Below, one piece after another: positions 34,534-43,507 of a DNA stretch of 64,000 nucleotides. The notes beneath the pieces were generated by a model. That model saw nothing but the letters and a program-made list of their open reading frames with translations. It ran no database searches and was not told the origin of the DNA. How positions within the stretch are numbered: position 1 is the first letter of the stretch; the number at the start of each line of letters is the position of its first letter. The stretch covers positions 1-64,000 of the forward strand of contig NZ_CANLTU010000005.1 in NCBI RefSeq assembly GCF_947494125.1. The letters are read 5' to 3'. A program made the translations under genes and the position numbers. This DNA is from an uncultured Tenacibaculum sp. (GTDB taxonomy: Bacteria; Bacteroidota; Bacteroidia; Flavobacteriales; Flavobacteriaceae).

Positions 34534-34561
34534 AAAACTATAAAGGACAAAAATATCCTCT

Positions 34562-35014
34562 ATGAAAATTTACAATACTAGAAAATTTACGACAATACAA
34601 ATTGCTTGTATTTTTATATGGATAGGTTTTATAGCTTCTATTAGCTTTATGGAAGCTTGGTTAAAATTTAAAGCCAATGGAGTTACAACTCAAATTGGTT
34701 TATCTATTGGTCGATTAATTTTTAAAGCTTTAAACACAGTAGAATTAAGTTTAGCCATTATAATTCTGGTAACGCTATTACTTAATAAAAATAGTAATTT
34801 ATTAAAAAAACTATTACTCCCTTTCGTTATACTGGTTATACAAACTTTTTACTTACTGCCTGTCTTAGACGAAAGAGCTATAAAAATTATAGCAAATATT
34901 TCTGTAGAAAAAAGCTACAACCACATACTCTATGTTTTATTAGAGCTACTTAAAATAATCACACTCTTATTAACTGGAATACAAATAATACATAAAAATG
35001 AATATAAATGCTAA
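34562..35014 (+). CDS. Four-helix membrane protein of the NO-defence operon
   Basis: 150 residues with four predicted membrane helices (IACIFIWIGFIASISFM; VELSLAIIILVTLLL; LLLPFVILVIQTFYLLPVL; LLELLKIITLLLTGIQI). No motif I can name with certainty. The layout resembles small DoxX-type or NnrS-neighbour proteins but this is weak. Its end overlaps the RIC gene by 17 bp, so translation is coupled, which ties it to NO detoxification or Fe-S repair. Confidence 0.7.
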   Translation: MKIYNTRKFTTIQIACIFIWIGFIASISFMEAWLKFKANGVTTQIGLSIGRLIFKALNTVELSLAIIILVTLLLNKNSNLLKKLLLPFVILVIQTFYLLPVLDERAIKIIANISVEKSYNHILYVLLELLKIITLLLTGIQIIHKNEYKC

Positions 35015-35726
35015 CACATTAATTTCAGACATTGTGTCTGAAAACTACAAGATAGCAGAAATCTTTAAATTCTATAATATTGATTTTTGTTGCAATGGAA
35101 ACCGAAGCTTAAAAGAGGTCTCAGAAAAAAAACAATTAGACCTTACTAAACTAATTCTTAACATCAACAAAACACATATAAATAATTCTTTAGGTGAAGA
35201 TTACCAAGATTGGGAATTAGATTTTTTAAGTGACTATATTTATCAAAAACATCATACATATATAGAAAAAAGAAGTCCTGAAATACTTGCTTACCTTAAT
35301 AAAATTTGTTCAGTTCATGGTAAAAAGCATCCTGAACTTATTGAAATAGCCCATCTTTTTAAAGGAGCTGTTGAAGATTTAACAATTCATATGAAAAAAG
35401 AGGAACTGATTCTCTTTCCATATATAAAAAAACTGGCTAAAGCTCATAGGTCAGAAGAAGAGTTAAATACTCCTTCTTTCAATACAATAAGCAATCCTAT
35501 AAATATTATGCATGATGATCATGATAACGAAGGTGAGCGATTTCGAAAAATTTCTAAACTAACAAATAATTATACACTACCTGAAGATGCATGTAATACC
35601 TACAAAATAACTTTTTCATTATTAAAAGACTTTGAAGAAGATTTACACAAACATATTCACCTCGAAAACAACATCCTTTTTAAAAGAGCAATAGCTCTTG
35701 AAAACAAATTAAACAATAAGAACTAA
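34998..35726 (+). CDS. scdA: Iron-sulfur cluster repair di-iron protein (RIC/ScdA/YtfE)
   Basis: 242 residues. The N-terminal ScdA domain carries FYNIDFCCNGNRSLKEV. The hemerythrin-like domain has the di-iron histidines and carboxylates: QKHHTYIEKR, HGKKHPELIE, HMKKEELILFPYI, MHDDHDNEGERF and HKHIHLENNILF. It repairs Fe-S clusters damaged by NO or oxidants, and relatives release iron for reassembly. Normal length. Sits between a membrane protein and norB, sharing overlaps with both. Confidence 0.93.
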   Translation: MNINANTLISDIVSENYKIAEIFKFYNIDFCCNGNRSLKEVSEKKQLDLTKLILNINKTHINNSLGEDYQDWELDFLSDYIYQKHHTYIEKRSPEILAYLNKICSVHGKKHPELIEIAHLFKGAVEDLTIHMKKEELILFPYIKKLAKAHRSEEELNTPSFNTISNPINIMHDDHDNEGERFRKISKLTNNYTLPEDACNTYKITFSLLKDFEEDLHKHIHLENNILFKRAIALENKLNNKN

Positions 35727-37945
35727 TGAAAAAAATTTGGACAATATTTATACTTGTAGTTGCATCTTCTTTTGCTGCTCTTATATGGGTAGGTACAGAA
35801 ATTTACCAAACACAACCTCCCATTCCTGAAAAAGTAATTGTAAAAAATACAAACACGATCGTATATACTAAATCAGATATACAAATAGGCCAAAATGTAT
35901 GGGAATCAATTGGAGGAATGGAAGTTGGTTCTATTTGGGGTCATGGTAGTTATGTAGCTCCAGATTGGAGTGCAGATTGGATACATAGAGAAGCTGAATT
36001 TTTATTAGATTTTTGGGCTAAAAAAGATTTTGATTCAACTTATAAAAATCTTGACGTAGAAAAGCAAGGTGCTTTAAAAGCTCGATTGGTTAAAGAGATA
36101 AAAACAAACACTTATGACAAAAGCACAGAAACTTTTTACATTTCTCAAGATCGATTAGCTGCCATTAAAAATAATATTTCTCACTACACTTCTATCTTTT
36201 CTGAAGGGTATGAAAAATATGCCATTCAAAAAGGCGCTTTAACTGATACAGAAAAACTTGAACAACTTAATGCTTTTTTATTTTGGACTTCATGGGCTGC
36301 AAGTACTAATAGGCCTAACAAAGACTATACCTATACTTCAAATTGGCCACATGAACCTTTAATTGATAATACTATTACTGCCGATTCACAAATTTGGTCT
36401 GGTTTTTCGGTTATTCTTCTTTTATTGTTCATTGGTATTCTTGCGTACTATTATATTAGAAATCACGAGAAAGGTGAAGCTGTTAAAAGCCCTGATAAGG
36501 ATCCACTTATTAATATGCCTTTATTTAAATCGCAAAAAGCTGTTTTAAAATACTTCTTTGTAGTTTCTCTTTTAATTGCTTTACAAGTAGTTCTTGGAAT
36601 AATTACTGTACATTATACCGTAGAAGGTCAAGCCTTTTTTGGTTTTGAATTATCACAGTTTCTTCCATACTCAATTACAAGAACTTGGCATACACAATTG
36701 GCTGTTTTTTGGATTGCTATTACTTGGTTAGCAACTGGACTTTTTTTAGCCCCTATGATAAGTGGAAAAGAAATGAAATATCAAGTTTTTGGAATTAACT
36801 TCTTATTTATTGCTGCTCTGATTATTGTTCTAGGCTCTATGCTTGGTGAATGGCTTGGAGTACATCAGTTTTTAGAATTATCAACTAACTTTTTCTTTGG
36901 ACATCAAGGTTATGAGTACATGGATTTAGGTAGATTTTGGCAACTATTTTTAGCAGTTGGCTTAATTTTATGGATGTTTATGGTAGGAAGACATATTCTT
37001 TATGGTATTAAGAAGAAGAATGATGACAAACATTTACTAACCATTCTACTTATTGCTGTTATTGCCATAGGCATGTTTTTCTTTTCTGGTTTAATGTATG
37101 GTGAAAACAGTAGTTTACCTGTTATTAATTATTGGAGATGGTGGCTCGTACATTTATGGGTAGAAGGTTTCTTTGAGGTTTTTGCCACTGTTACTATTGC
37201 TTACTTATTTTCACGAATGAAAATAATTTCAGTAAAAACAGCTGGTAAAACTTCAATTGCCTCTGCTACTATATTTTTAGCTGGTGGTATTATTGGTACA
37301 TTACATCATTTATATTATTCTGGAACCCCAGTACAAGCTATTGCCTTAGGTGCAACATTTAGTGCCTTAGAAGTAGTACCTCTAACATTAATGGGATTTG
37401 AAATTAGAGAAAATTGGAATTTATTAAAAGAGAACGATTGGATTCAAAGATATAAATGGCCAATCTTTTTCTTTATTGCTGTCGCTTTTTGGAACATGGT
37501 TGGAGCTGGAGTATTTGGATTTTTAATTAACCCTCCTATTGCATTATATTATATTCAAGGATTAAATACAACTTCTGTACATGCACATACAGCATTATTT
37601 GGTGTATATGGAATGCTTGGAATGGGCTTTATTATTACTTGTTTACGTTTATACTCTAAACGTTTATGGAATGAAAAACTTATTAAAAATGCATTTTGGT
37701 TACTAAATATAGGCTTAGTTTTAATGGTCGTATTGAGCTTACTTCCTTTAGGAATTATACAAGCCTACACTTCTATTACTAAAGGATATTCTTATGCTAG
37801 AGATGCTGAACTTTTATACTCTCCCACTGTGCAAACTATTAAATGGATGCGTGTTATCGGTGATATAGTTTTCTCTGTAGGAATTGGCTATTTCTGCTGG
37901 TTTGTAATTAAAGAGACAGTATACTTAATTAAAAAAACAAATTAA
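35726..37945 (+). CDS. norB: Nitric oxide reductase, single-subunit quinol type (qNOR)
   Basis: 739 residues. An N-terminal membrane helix and periplasmic domain of about 200 residues, without a CXXCH heme c motif, is fused to 12 helices of the NorB core. Motifs: RTWHTQLAVFW (low-spin heme histidine), WLVHLWVEGFFEVFATV (FeB histidine and glutamate), TLHHLYYSG (FeB histidine pair) and SVHAHTALFG. It takes electrons from quinol and reduces 2 NO to N2O at the inner membrane. Last gene of the operon, with a terminator 25 bp after it. Detoxification is more likely than denitrification since no nir genes are adjacent. Confidence 0.95.
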   Translation: MKKIWTIFILVVASSFAALIWVGTEIYQTQPPIPEKVIVKNTNTIVYTKSDIQIGQNVWESIGGMEVGSIWGHGSYVAPDWSADWIHREAEFLLDFWAKKDFDSTYKNLDVEKQGALKARLVKEIKTNTYDKSTETFYISQDRLAAIKNNISHYTSIFSEGYEKYAIQKGALTDTEKLEQLNAFLFWTSWAASTNRPNKDYTYTSNWPHEPLIDNTITADSQIWSGFSVILLLLFIGILAYYYIRNHEKGEAVKSPDKDPLINMPLFKSQKAVLKYFFVVSLLIALQVVLGIITVHYTVEGQAFFGFELSQFLPYSITRTWHTQLAVFWIAITWLATGLFLAPMISGKEMKYQVFGINFLFIAALIIVLGSMLGEWLGVHQFLELSTNFFFGHQGYEYMDLGRFWQLFLAVGLILWMFMVGRHILYGIKKKNDDKHLLTILLIAVIAIGMFFFSGLMYGENSSLPVINYWRWWLVHLWVEGFFEVFATVTIAYLFSRMKIISVKTAGKTSIASATIFLAGGIIGTLHHLYYSGTPVQAIALGATFSALEVVPLTLMGFEIRENWNLLKENDWIQRYKWPIFFFIAVAFWNMVGAGVFGFLINPPIALYYIQGLNTTSVHAHTALFGVYGMLGMGFIITCLRLYSKRLWNEKLIKNAFWLLNIGLVLMVVLSLLPLGIIQAYTSITKGYSYARDAELLYSPTVQTIKWMRVIGDIVFSVGIGYFCWFVIKETVYLIKKTN

Positions 37946-37970
37946 CCTCTTAACTTTAAGGAGAACTTAA

Positions 37971-38004
37971 AAAAAGCTGTTTGTTTAAAAACAAGCAGCT
38001 TTTT
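37971..38004. terminator. Terminator after norB
   Basis: AAAAAGCTG (37971-37979) with CAGCTTTTT (37996-38004) and inner TTGTTT/AAACAA. It lies between convergent genes and can act both ways. Confidence 0.85.
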
Positions 38005-38032
38005 AAATTTATTTATTTTTCTGAATTTCGTG

Positions 38033-38554
38033 TTAAAAAATTCTTCCATAATAATTCAAATCTACCAAAACTCCTTCGGTAGTTCTATAATCACATTTAA
38101 GCGTTCCTTCTTGCTCAAATCCACAACGTAATGCTAAGCTTATACTTCTTTTATTTTCTGCGGAAATTCGACAAAACAACTTTTTAAATTGATGCTCATT
38201 TACTAAGTTTTCTAAAATATATTTAAAACTTCCTGTTATAATCCCTTTTCCTTCGTAACTCACATCAATAAAAGCTCCTAATTCGGCTTTAGGGACATCC
38301 CAATCTATATTTTTAAAATCTATAAATCCTATTGCTTTATTAATTGTTTCATCAATTATTAAATAAGGAAAATAAACTTTTTCTTTTACTCTTTCATCTA
38401 CTCTTTTACAATACTCAATAGAATCTTCTATTGTTTTTGTATACTTTACTGTACCTGCAAAAAAATCTTCTAGCCTATTTTTATTCTTATTTATAAGTTC
38501 AAAAAATAAAGAGCTCTCTTTTGTCGTTAATAATTTTATTTTGTAACCTTCCAT
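38033..38554 (-). CDS. GNAT-family N-acetyltransferase (RimJ/RimL-like)
   Basis: 173 residues. Pattern of the RimJ/RimL group: ELINKNKNRLEDFF, GFIDFKNIDWDVPKAELGAFID, YEGKGIITGSFKYIL (acetyl-CoA loop) and RISAENKRSISLALRCGFEQEG. It would acetylate an amine or protein N-terminus; substrate unknown. It lies downstream of the Crp/Fnr gene on the same strand, with an FNR-like palindrome between them. Confidence 0.88.
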   Translation of the reverse strand: MEGYKIKLLTTKESSLFFELINKNKNRLEDFFAGTVKYTKTIEDSIEYCKRVDERVKEKVYFPYLIIDETINKAIGFIDFKNIDWDVPKAELGAFIDVSYEGKGIITGSFKYILENLVNEHQFKKLFCRISAENKRSISLALRCGFEQEGTLKCDYRTTEGVLVDLNYYGRIF

Positions 38555-38603
38555 TATCTTACTAATTTAACTTTTGTAAAATAACAATATCTTAAAAACA
38601 TAC

Positions 38604-38623
38604 ACATTGATTCAAATCAATGT
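38604..38623. promoter_or_regulatory. FNR-like palindrome TTGATTCAAATCAA over a Crp/Fnr stop codon
   Basis: ACATTGATT (38604-38612), CA, AATCAATGT (38615-38623). The core 38607-38620 is a perfect TTGAT-N4-ATCAA. On the minus strand it is followed by GTATGTTTTT, so it may only be the terminator of the Crp/Fnr gene. It is 50-70 bp upstream of the GNAT gene. Confidence 0.5.
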
Positions 38624-39154
38624 TTTCTTTGCTCTCGATAATGTTTCTGGAGTCATTCTTAAATAAGATGCGATGTATTTATTAGGAATCTCTTGAAATA
38701 ATTCTGGCTTTCTTTTTAAAACTTTTTGGTACCTTTTTATAGGTGAAGATATTAATAAGTCTTTTTCTCTTTCTGCCTGATGAACAATTATTTCTTCCAA
38801 AACTTTATACCACAACTTCTGGTATTCTTCATGATAAGAAATAAACTTCAAGAATTCTTTTTTAGACACATAGCTTACCTCCGTTTTTTTTAAGGCTTCT
38901 ATTTCTAATTCAGAATTTTTATTGGAAAAAAAAGAATCTAGTGCAGTTATTATAGATTCTTTATAGCCAAAATAAAGCGTGTGTTCTTCAAGCTCTTCTT
39001 TAAAGAAAACTCGTACACTACCTTTTTCTATAAAATAAATATTAGTATTTACACTATTTGCTTTTTTTAAGAATTCCTCTCGTTTTAATATTCTTTTTCG
39101 AGTAACAATTCCTTCCTTTTTTATATAAGCTCGTAACATTTTATAAGCTTCCAT
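38612..39154 (-). CDS. Crp/Fnr-family transcriptional regulator, third copy
   Basis: 180 residues. Beta-roll sensor (NTNIYFIEKGSVRVFFKEELEEHTLYFGYKES) and C-terminal winged helix (IPNKYIASYLRMTPETLSRAKK). The first copies share the IASYL-TP-LSR ending, but overall this one is more distant. No FNR-type cysteines. It follows the GH3 fusion gene with 2 bp between, and both may be on one transcript. Effector unknown. Confidence 0.87.
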   Translation of the reverse strand: MEAYKMLRAYIKKEGIVTRKRILKREEFLKKANSVNTNIYFIEKGSVRVFFKEELEEHTLYFGYKESIITALDSFFSNKNSELEIEALKKTEVSYVSKKEFLKFISYHEEYQKLWYKVLEEIIVHQAEREKDLLISSPIKRYQKVLKRKPELFQEIPNKYIASYLRMTPETLSRAKKTLI

Positions 39155-39156
39155 TT

Positions 39157-42075
39157 TTAATGGATTATTGCATTCTGAATGTCTTCTTGAATTTTAGTTC
39201 TCATATTACTTTTAACCAATCCAGAGTTTCGCATTGTTGGATATACTCTATTAGATAAAAACACATATAATATTCCAGATTCTGGATCGGCCCAAGTATA
39301 GGTTCCAGTAAACCCACTATGTCCAAAACTTTTTTCTGAAACACAACCGCAAGTTGGTTTTTCTTCTGGTCGTATTTGAGGTTTATCAAAACCTAGACCT
39401 CTACGTACCTTCTTATCGGCATAATATCTTTTATTAAATTTATCAAGCGTTTCTGGCTCTAAATATTTCTTACCTCCATACTCTCCTTTTTGCAAATACA
39501 TTTGCATAATCTTGGCTACATCATTTGCATTTGCAAATAAACCTGCATGACCTCCTACTCCGCCTAACATAGCTGCTCCCATATCGTGAACATAACCATG
39601 TACTAACTGGTTTCTATAATATGAATCTTTCTCTGTAGGAACTATTTCTGATTTGCTAAATTTTCTAAGTGGTAAATAAGTCATTCTATTAGCTCCTAAA
39701 GATTGATAAAACTCCTCATCAACCAATTTATTCAAAGGTCTTTTATATTTTTTTTCAAGAATTTCTTTAAAAATATAATACCCTAAATCGCTATACTTAT
39801 ATCCAACTCTTTCTCTTTGATCTACCTCAACTATATGCTTATATATAGTATCTCTATAATCTCTACTTAAGTATAAATTCTTAGCTACTTTTATGTTATA
39901 TTTTTTTGATCTTTTTTTCCTGTAATACTTAAATGAATTCTTCCCTGTTTTTTCATCTTTTGTATTCATATAAAAAGGAATCCAAGATTTCAAACGGCTA
40001 TAATGCGATAAGATTTCTTTTAACATTAAAGTATCCTTATTCGACTTATTATACCTAGGTAATACATCTCCTAAACTTGAATACAAACTTATTTTCCTAT
40101 CTTCTTCTGCTTTCATTATCATAGGCAAAGAAGCTAAAATTTTTGTTAATGATGCAAGATCATAAATATCAGTTTTTTTTACTTTTCTTCTTTTTAAACC
40201 TGTATGATATCCAAAGCTTTTATTATAAAAAACCTTACCGTTTCTCGCTATTAACACCTGCCCTCCTGGCGCCATTTTTTTTTGTAAAATAGTATCAATT
40301 CTTTTATCTATTATTGATAATTTTTCTGATGACACTCCTGCTTCTTCTGGAATAGTATACTCAAAAACACTTAACCTTTTTACTAAAGCCCCTTCTCCTT
40401 CTTTAAAATCATTATTGATTGAAACTGGTAATTTTCCTTTTAAATCAAAAGCTCCAAAAAGTGCTTGTGCCGAAAGCTCTTGAGCCAACTTACTATTTTG
40501 ATACGATATTACAACCCCTTCTATATTTGTAAATGATTTTACCTTTAACAAACTATACGGGCTCGCAAATACATCTAAAATTACTGTTTTTGTTCTCGCT
40601 ATTTCTTGCAACCAAACTAATTCTTTGTTAGAAAACTTGTAACTCTTCCAAGGGTGTTTATTTGATTTATGAAAACCTATTATTACTAAGTTATACTTTC
40701 TTAATTTTTGTTTCAAAACACTTAAATGCTTGTCAGAAACTATATCTATTTTTGTATAGTTCTTAAGCATTTTAGAAAAATACTTCCCTTTAGCGTCTCC
40801 TAATGAAACATAGGCTATCTTTTTATCTTTTAAGTTTTGAATTGGTAATACTTCTTGCTCGTTTTTTACAACTGTTATCGAATTCTTTATTAACTTTCTA
40901 TGTAAAACTTCATCCGCTATAGAGTTTAATTCTTTATTTATATTTTCTGTTGAAATTGGCTGATACTTGTTTAACCCTACTAAATATTTCGCTTTTAGTA
41001 TTTTTCTTACAGAAAAATTTAATCGTTCTTCTGTTAAATTACCTTTTTCAATAGCTTCTTTTAATAACTTTACTGATCCTGGTACGTCTTGTGGTATTAA
41101 TAATAAATCGTTTCCTGCAAGTATTGCTGCTAAATCAATCTCTGCTGGTGTTGAATAATTAGCAGCTCCTTTCATATTCAATCCATCAGTAATAACCAAT
41201 CCTTGAAATCCTAATTTATTTTGCAATAAATTGGTTACTACATTTTTTGATAATGATGTTGGTAACTTGGCATTTGGTTCTAATGATGGAATACTTAAAT
41301 GTGCTGTCATTACACTAGCTACTCCAGCTTTAAATATTTTACGAAAAGGATATAATTCTATTGAGTCTATTCGTTGTTCATTAAAATTAATCGTTGGTAA
41401 TGTATGATGTGAATCTGTTGCTGTATCTCCATGACCAGGAAAATGTTTTGCATTCGCTAAAACTCCTACACTTTGCATTCCTTTTGTAAATGCTATTGCT
41501 TTTTCAGCTACATTTTCTTTACTTTCTCCAAAAGAGCGATTTCCTATTATTGGATTGTTTGGATTTGTGTTAACATCTACCACAGGCGCAAAATTCATGT
41601 GAATTCCTACTCGCTTACAGTGTTCTCCTATCCTTTTTCCTGTTTCCTCTAATAGTTCTTGGTTTTTTATTGCTCCTAAAGTCATGTTCCAAGGAAAACG
41701 ATAGGTGTTTTTAAGACGCATATCTAATCCCCATTCCCCATCAAAACCAATCATTAATGGAACCTTAGATATTTCTTGATATTTATTATTTAAAGCTACT
41801 TGTTTTTCTGGCGTTCCCTGCATAAAAATTAAATTACCTACATGATATTTCTGTATCATATTTGTAATAAACTTCTCATGCTTTTTGTCTTTATTAGAAT
41901 AAGCTTGTACCATAAACAATTGCCCAATTTTTTCATCTACAGACATTGATTTCATAATACTATCTACCCAAATATTTTGGGCTGCTACATCTTTTGCTAA
42001 TAACGGATCTATTTGTTGTGCATTTATTAGCTGAACAAAAACAAACGTTAAAAAAACTAGTCCTTTTCTCATCAT
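39157..42075 (-). CDS. GH3 (NagZ-like) glycosidase fused to a class C-type serine hydrolase
   Basis: 972 residues. Signal peptide (GLVFLTFVFVQLINAQ). The GH3 domain (about 30-370) has the NagZ dyad signature KHFPGHGDTATDSHHTLP (210-226) and VITDGLNMKG, matching beta-N-acetylhexosaminidases that cleave GlcNAc-anhMurNAc. A middle domain (about 390-560) is GH3-C-like. The C-terminal domain (about 590-970) is a beta-lactamase/D-Ala-D-Ala peptidase fold: SLTK as SXXK, YSD for YXN, and HSG as the third box. The fusion is known in Bacteroidota and points to cell-wall turnover or recycling in the periplasm. Confidence 0.9.
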   Translation of the reverse strand: MMRKGLVFLTFVFVQLINAQQIDPLLAKDVAAQNIWVDSIMKSMSVDEKIGQLFMVQAYSNKDKKHEKFITNMIQKYHVGNLIFMQGTPEKQVALNNKYQEISKVPLMIGFDGEWGLDMRLKNTYRFPWNMTLGAIKNQELLEETGKRIGEHCKRVGIHMNFAPVVDVNTNPNNPIIGNRSFGESKENVAEKAIAFTKGMQSVGVLANAKHFPGHGDTATDSHHTLPTINFNEQRIDSIELYPFRKIFKAGVASVMTAHLSIPSLEPNAKLPTSLSKNVVTNLLQNKLGFQGLVITDGLNMKGAANYSTPAEIDLAAILAGNDLLLIPQDVPGSVKLLKEAIEKGNLTEERLNFSVRKILKAKYLVGLNKYQPISTENINKELNSIADEVLHRKLIKNSITVVKNEQEVLPIQNLKDKKIAYVSLGDAKGKYFSKMLKNYTKIDIVSDKHLSVLKQKLRKYNLVIIGFHKSNKHPWKSYKFSNKELVWLQEIARTKTVILDVFASPYSLLKVKSFTNIEGVVISYQNSKLAQELSAQALFGAFDLKGKLPVSINNDFKEGEGALVKRLSVFEYTIPEEAGVSSEKLSIIDKRIDTILQKKMAPGGQVLIARNGKVFYNKSFGYHTGLKRRKVKKTDIYDLASLTKILASLPMIMKAEEDRKISLYSSLGDVLPRYNKSNKDTLMLKEILSHYSRLKSWIPFYMNTKDEKTGKNSFKYYRKKRSKKYNIKVAKNLYLSRDYRDTIYKHIVEVDQRERVGYKYSDLGYYIFKEILEKKYKRPLNKLVDEEFYQSLGANRMTYLPLRKFSKSEIVPTEKDSYYRNQLVHGYVHDMGAAMLGGVGGHAGLFANANDVAKIMQMYLQKGEYGGKKYLEPETLDKFNKRYYADKKVRRGLGFDKPQIRPEEKPTCGCVSEKSFGHSGFTGTYTWADPESGILYVFLSNRVYPTMRNSGLVKSNMRTKIQEDIQNAIIH

Positions 42076-42108
42076 ATATATCTTCTCTTTCTAAATGGAA
42101 ATCAATTG

Positions 42109-42594
42109 TTATACCAAAAATCGTTTGTGCCAGCTTTTATCTGCTGTTACTTCCCATTTAGTTTCAAAATCTTCTTTTGTGCTTACCATATTATTAAAAA
42201 CTACAGTTTCAGAAGTTATTTTTTGTTCTTTAACAAATTGTTGAAACTCTGGTAACTTAACAACATTTATATTATCTCCGCTCTTAAAAGTCACATTCAT
42301 TTTATTCATTAAATCAACTTTCAATTCTTTTTCCAATTCTTGCACAAAACGTACTGAAGCATCTATAGAACATCCTGAAACATTATTAAAACCTTCATCC
42401 ACAGCAAATACTAAAAATTGATTATATTTTATTGTAAAAGATCCTTTTAAATCATCTCCATGACGTGTCCAGTTATCAATAAAAAGTATTGCTTTTGCAC
42501 AAATATATTCTATCTCTTCTACTGTAAATTCTCTATCTGCTTGATAAATCCAAACTCTTGAGTTGTCTGGTAAATTATTGTATTCTGTAAACAT
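42109..42594 (-). CDS. Conserved flavobacterial protein, often mislabelled ABC transporter ATPase
   Basis: 161 residues. Start MFTEYNNLPDNSRVWIYQADREFTVEEIE and the SGCSIDASVRFVQELEKEL stretch are conserved in Bacteroidota. There is no Walker A, Walker B or ABC signature, so the database name is not supported. Function unknown. It lies 34 bp upstream of the GH3 fusion and 70 bp downstream of the exonuclease gene, on the same strand. Confidence 0.8.
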   Translation of the reverse strand: MFTEYNNLPDNSRVWIYQADREFTVEEIEYICAKAILFIDNWTRHGDDLKGSFTIKYNQFLVFAVDEGFNNVSGCSIDASVRFVQELEKELKVDLMNKMNVTFKSGDNINVVKLPEFQQFVKEQKITSETVVFNNMVSTKEDFETKWEVTADKSWHKRFLV

Positions 42595-42664
42595 TTTTAT
42601 TACTTTTTATAATCTCTAAATTAAAAAACTATTAAATTTAAATCTCTTAAACAGATGTTAAAGA

Positions 42665-43492
42665 TTACCTTAAATTAAATTTTTGTTGTAATGCCTGTAA
42701 TTTCTCTTCATCTGTCATCTTCTTTTTAGGCTTAGCCATACGCTCTTTTACCTCTCTTAAAACCTTTTTAGTATATAATGGAAAATCTGCATTCTGTATC
42801 CAAGCATTGTATCCTGGGTTTTCTTTAAATACCTCTTCTACCGTTCGTCCTTTATATTTACCAAAAGAAAAAATTTCCTGTTCTTTATCGTTCATTAAAA
42901 CGAACCCTGCAAAATCGGCTCTTTTCCCATGTGTTGAATATTCACTTAATGCATCTACTGTATTTTCAATATCATCGTACTTATCTAATTGTGCTAATAA
43001 AATTTCATAAGTAGCATTTGTATCTGCTTCTGCTCCGTGCGCACCTACTAATTCTTTTCCACAGTAAAATTGGTACCCTGCGCTTAGTGTTCTTTGCTCT
43101 TTCTTATGAAAAATTACCTGCACATCTATTGCTTTACGATTCTTCATGTCAAAATCAATTCCAGCACGCATTAATTCTTCTGCTAAAAGAGGTATATCAA
43201 ATCGATTAGAATTAAAACCTGCTAAGTCGCAACCATCAATCATTTCATTTATACTTGCTGCTAATTCTTTAAAAGTAGGTTCATTTGCCACCTTTTCATT
43301 TGTAATTCCATGAATTTCTGATGACTCCTCTGGTATTTCTACTTCTGGGTTTACCAACCACGTTTTACTTTCTTTATTTCCGTTTGGAAACACTTTTAAT
43401 ATTGATATTTCAACAACCCTATCTTTTGCTATATTGATTCCTGTTGTTTCTAAATCGAAAAATATAATTGGTTTTGTTAAATTTAATTCCAT
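42665..43492 (-). CDS. 3'-5' exonuclease, DnaQ/ExoX-like
   Basis: 275 residues. DEDDh motifs: FFDLETTGI (Exo I, about 11-19), GFNSNRFDIPLL (Exo II) and HGAEADTNATYEIL (Exo III). The C-terminal segment has the FSFGKYKGRTVEEVFKENPGYNAWI module seen in exodeoxyribonuclease X-like proteins. It trims 3' ends of DNA, or RNA in some relatives. It is not fused to a polymerase. Starts 15 bp after the PPK2 gene, so probably co-transcribed. Confidence 0.9.
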   Translation of the reverse strand: MELNLTKPIIFFDLETTGINIAKDRVVEISILKVFPNGNKESKTWLVNPEVEIPEESSEIHGITNEKVANEPTFKELAASINEMIDGCDLAGFNSNRFDIPLLAEELMRAGIDFDMKNRKAIDVQVIFHKKEQRTLSAGYQFYCGKELVGAHGAEADTNATYEILLAQLDKYDDIENTVDALSEYSTHGKRADFAGFVLMNDKEQEIFSFGKYKGRTVEEVFKENPGYNAWIQNADFPLYTKKVLREVKERMAKPKKKMTDEEKLQALQQKFNLR

Positions 43493-43507
43493 CTATTTTT
43501 TGGAGGA

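Noticed and set aside
42109-42594. ABC transporter ATPase
   Set aside because: No Walker A, Walker B or signature motif; the name is a database artefact.
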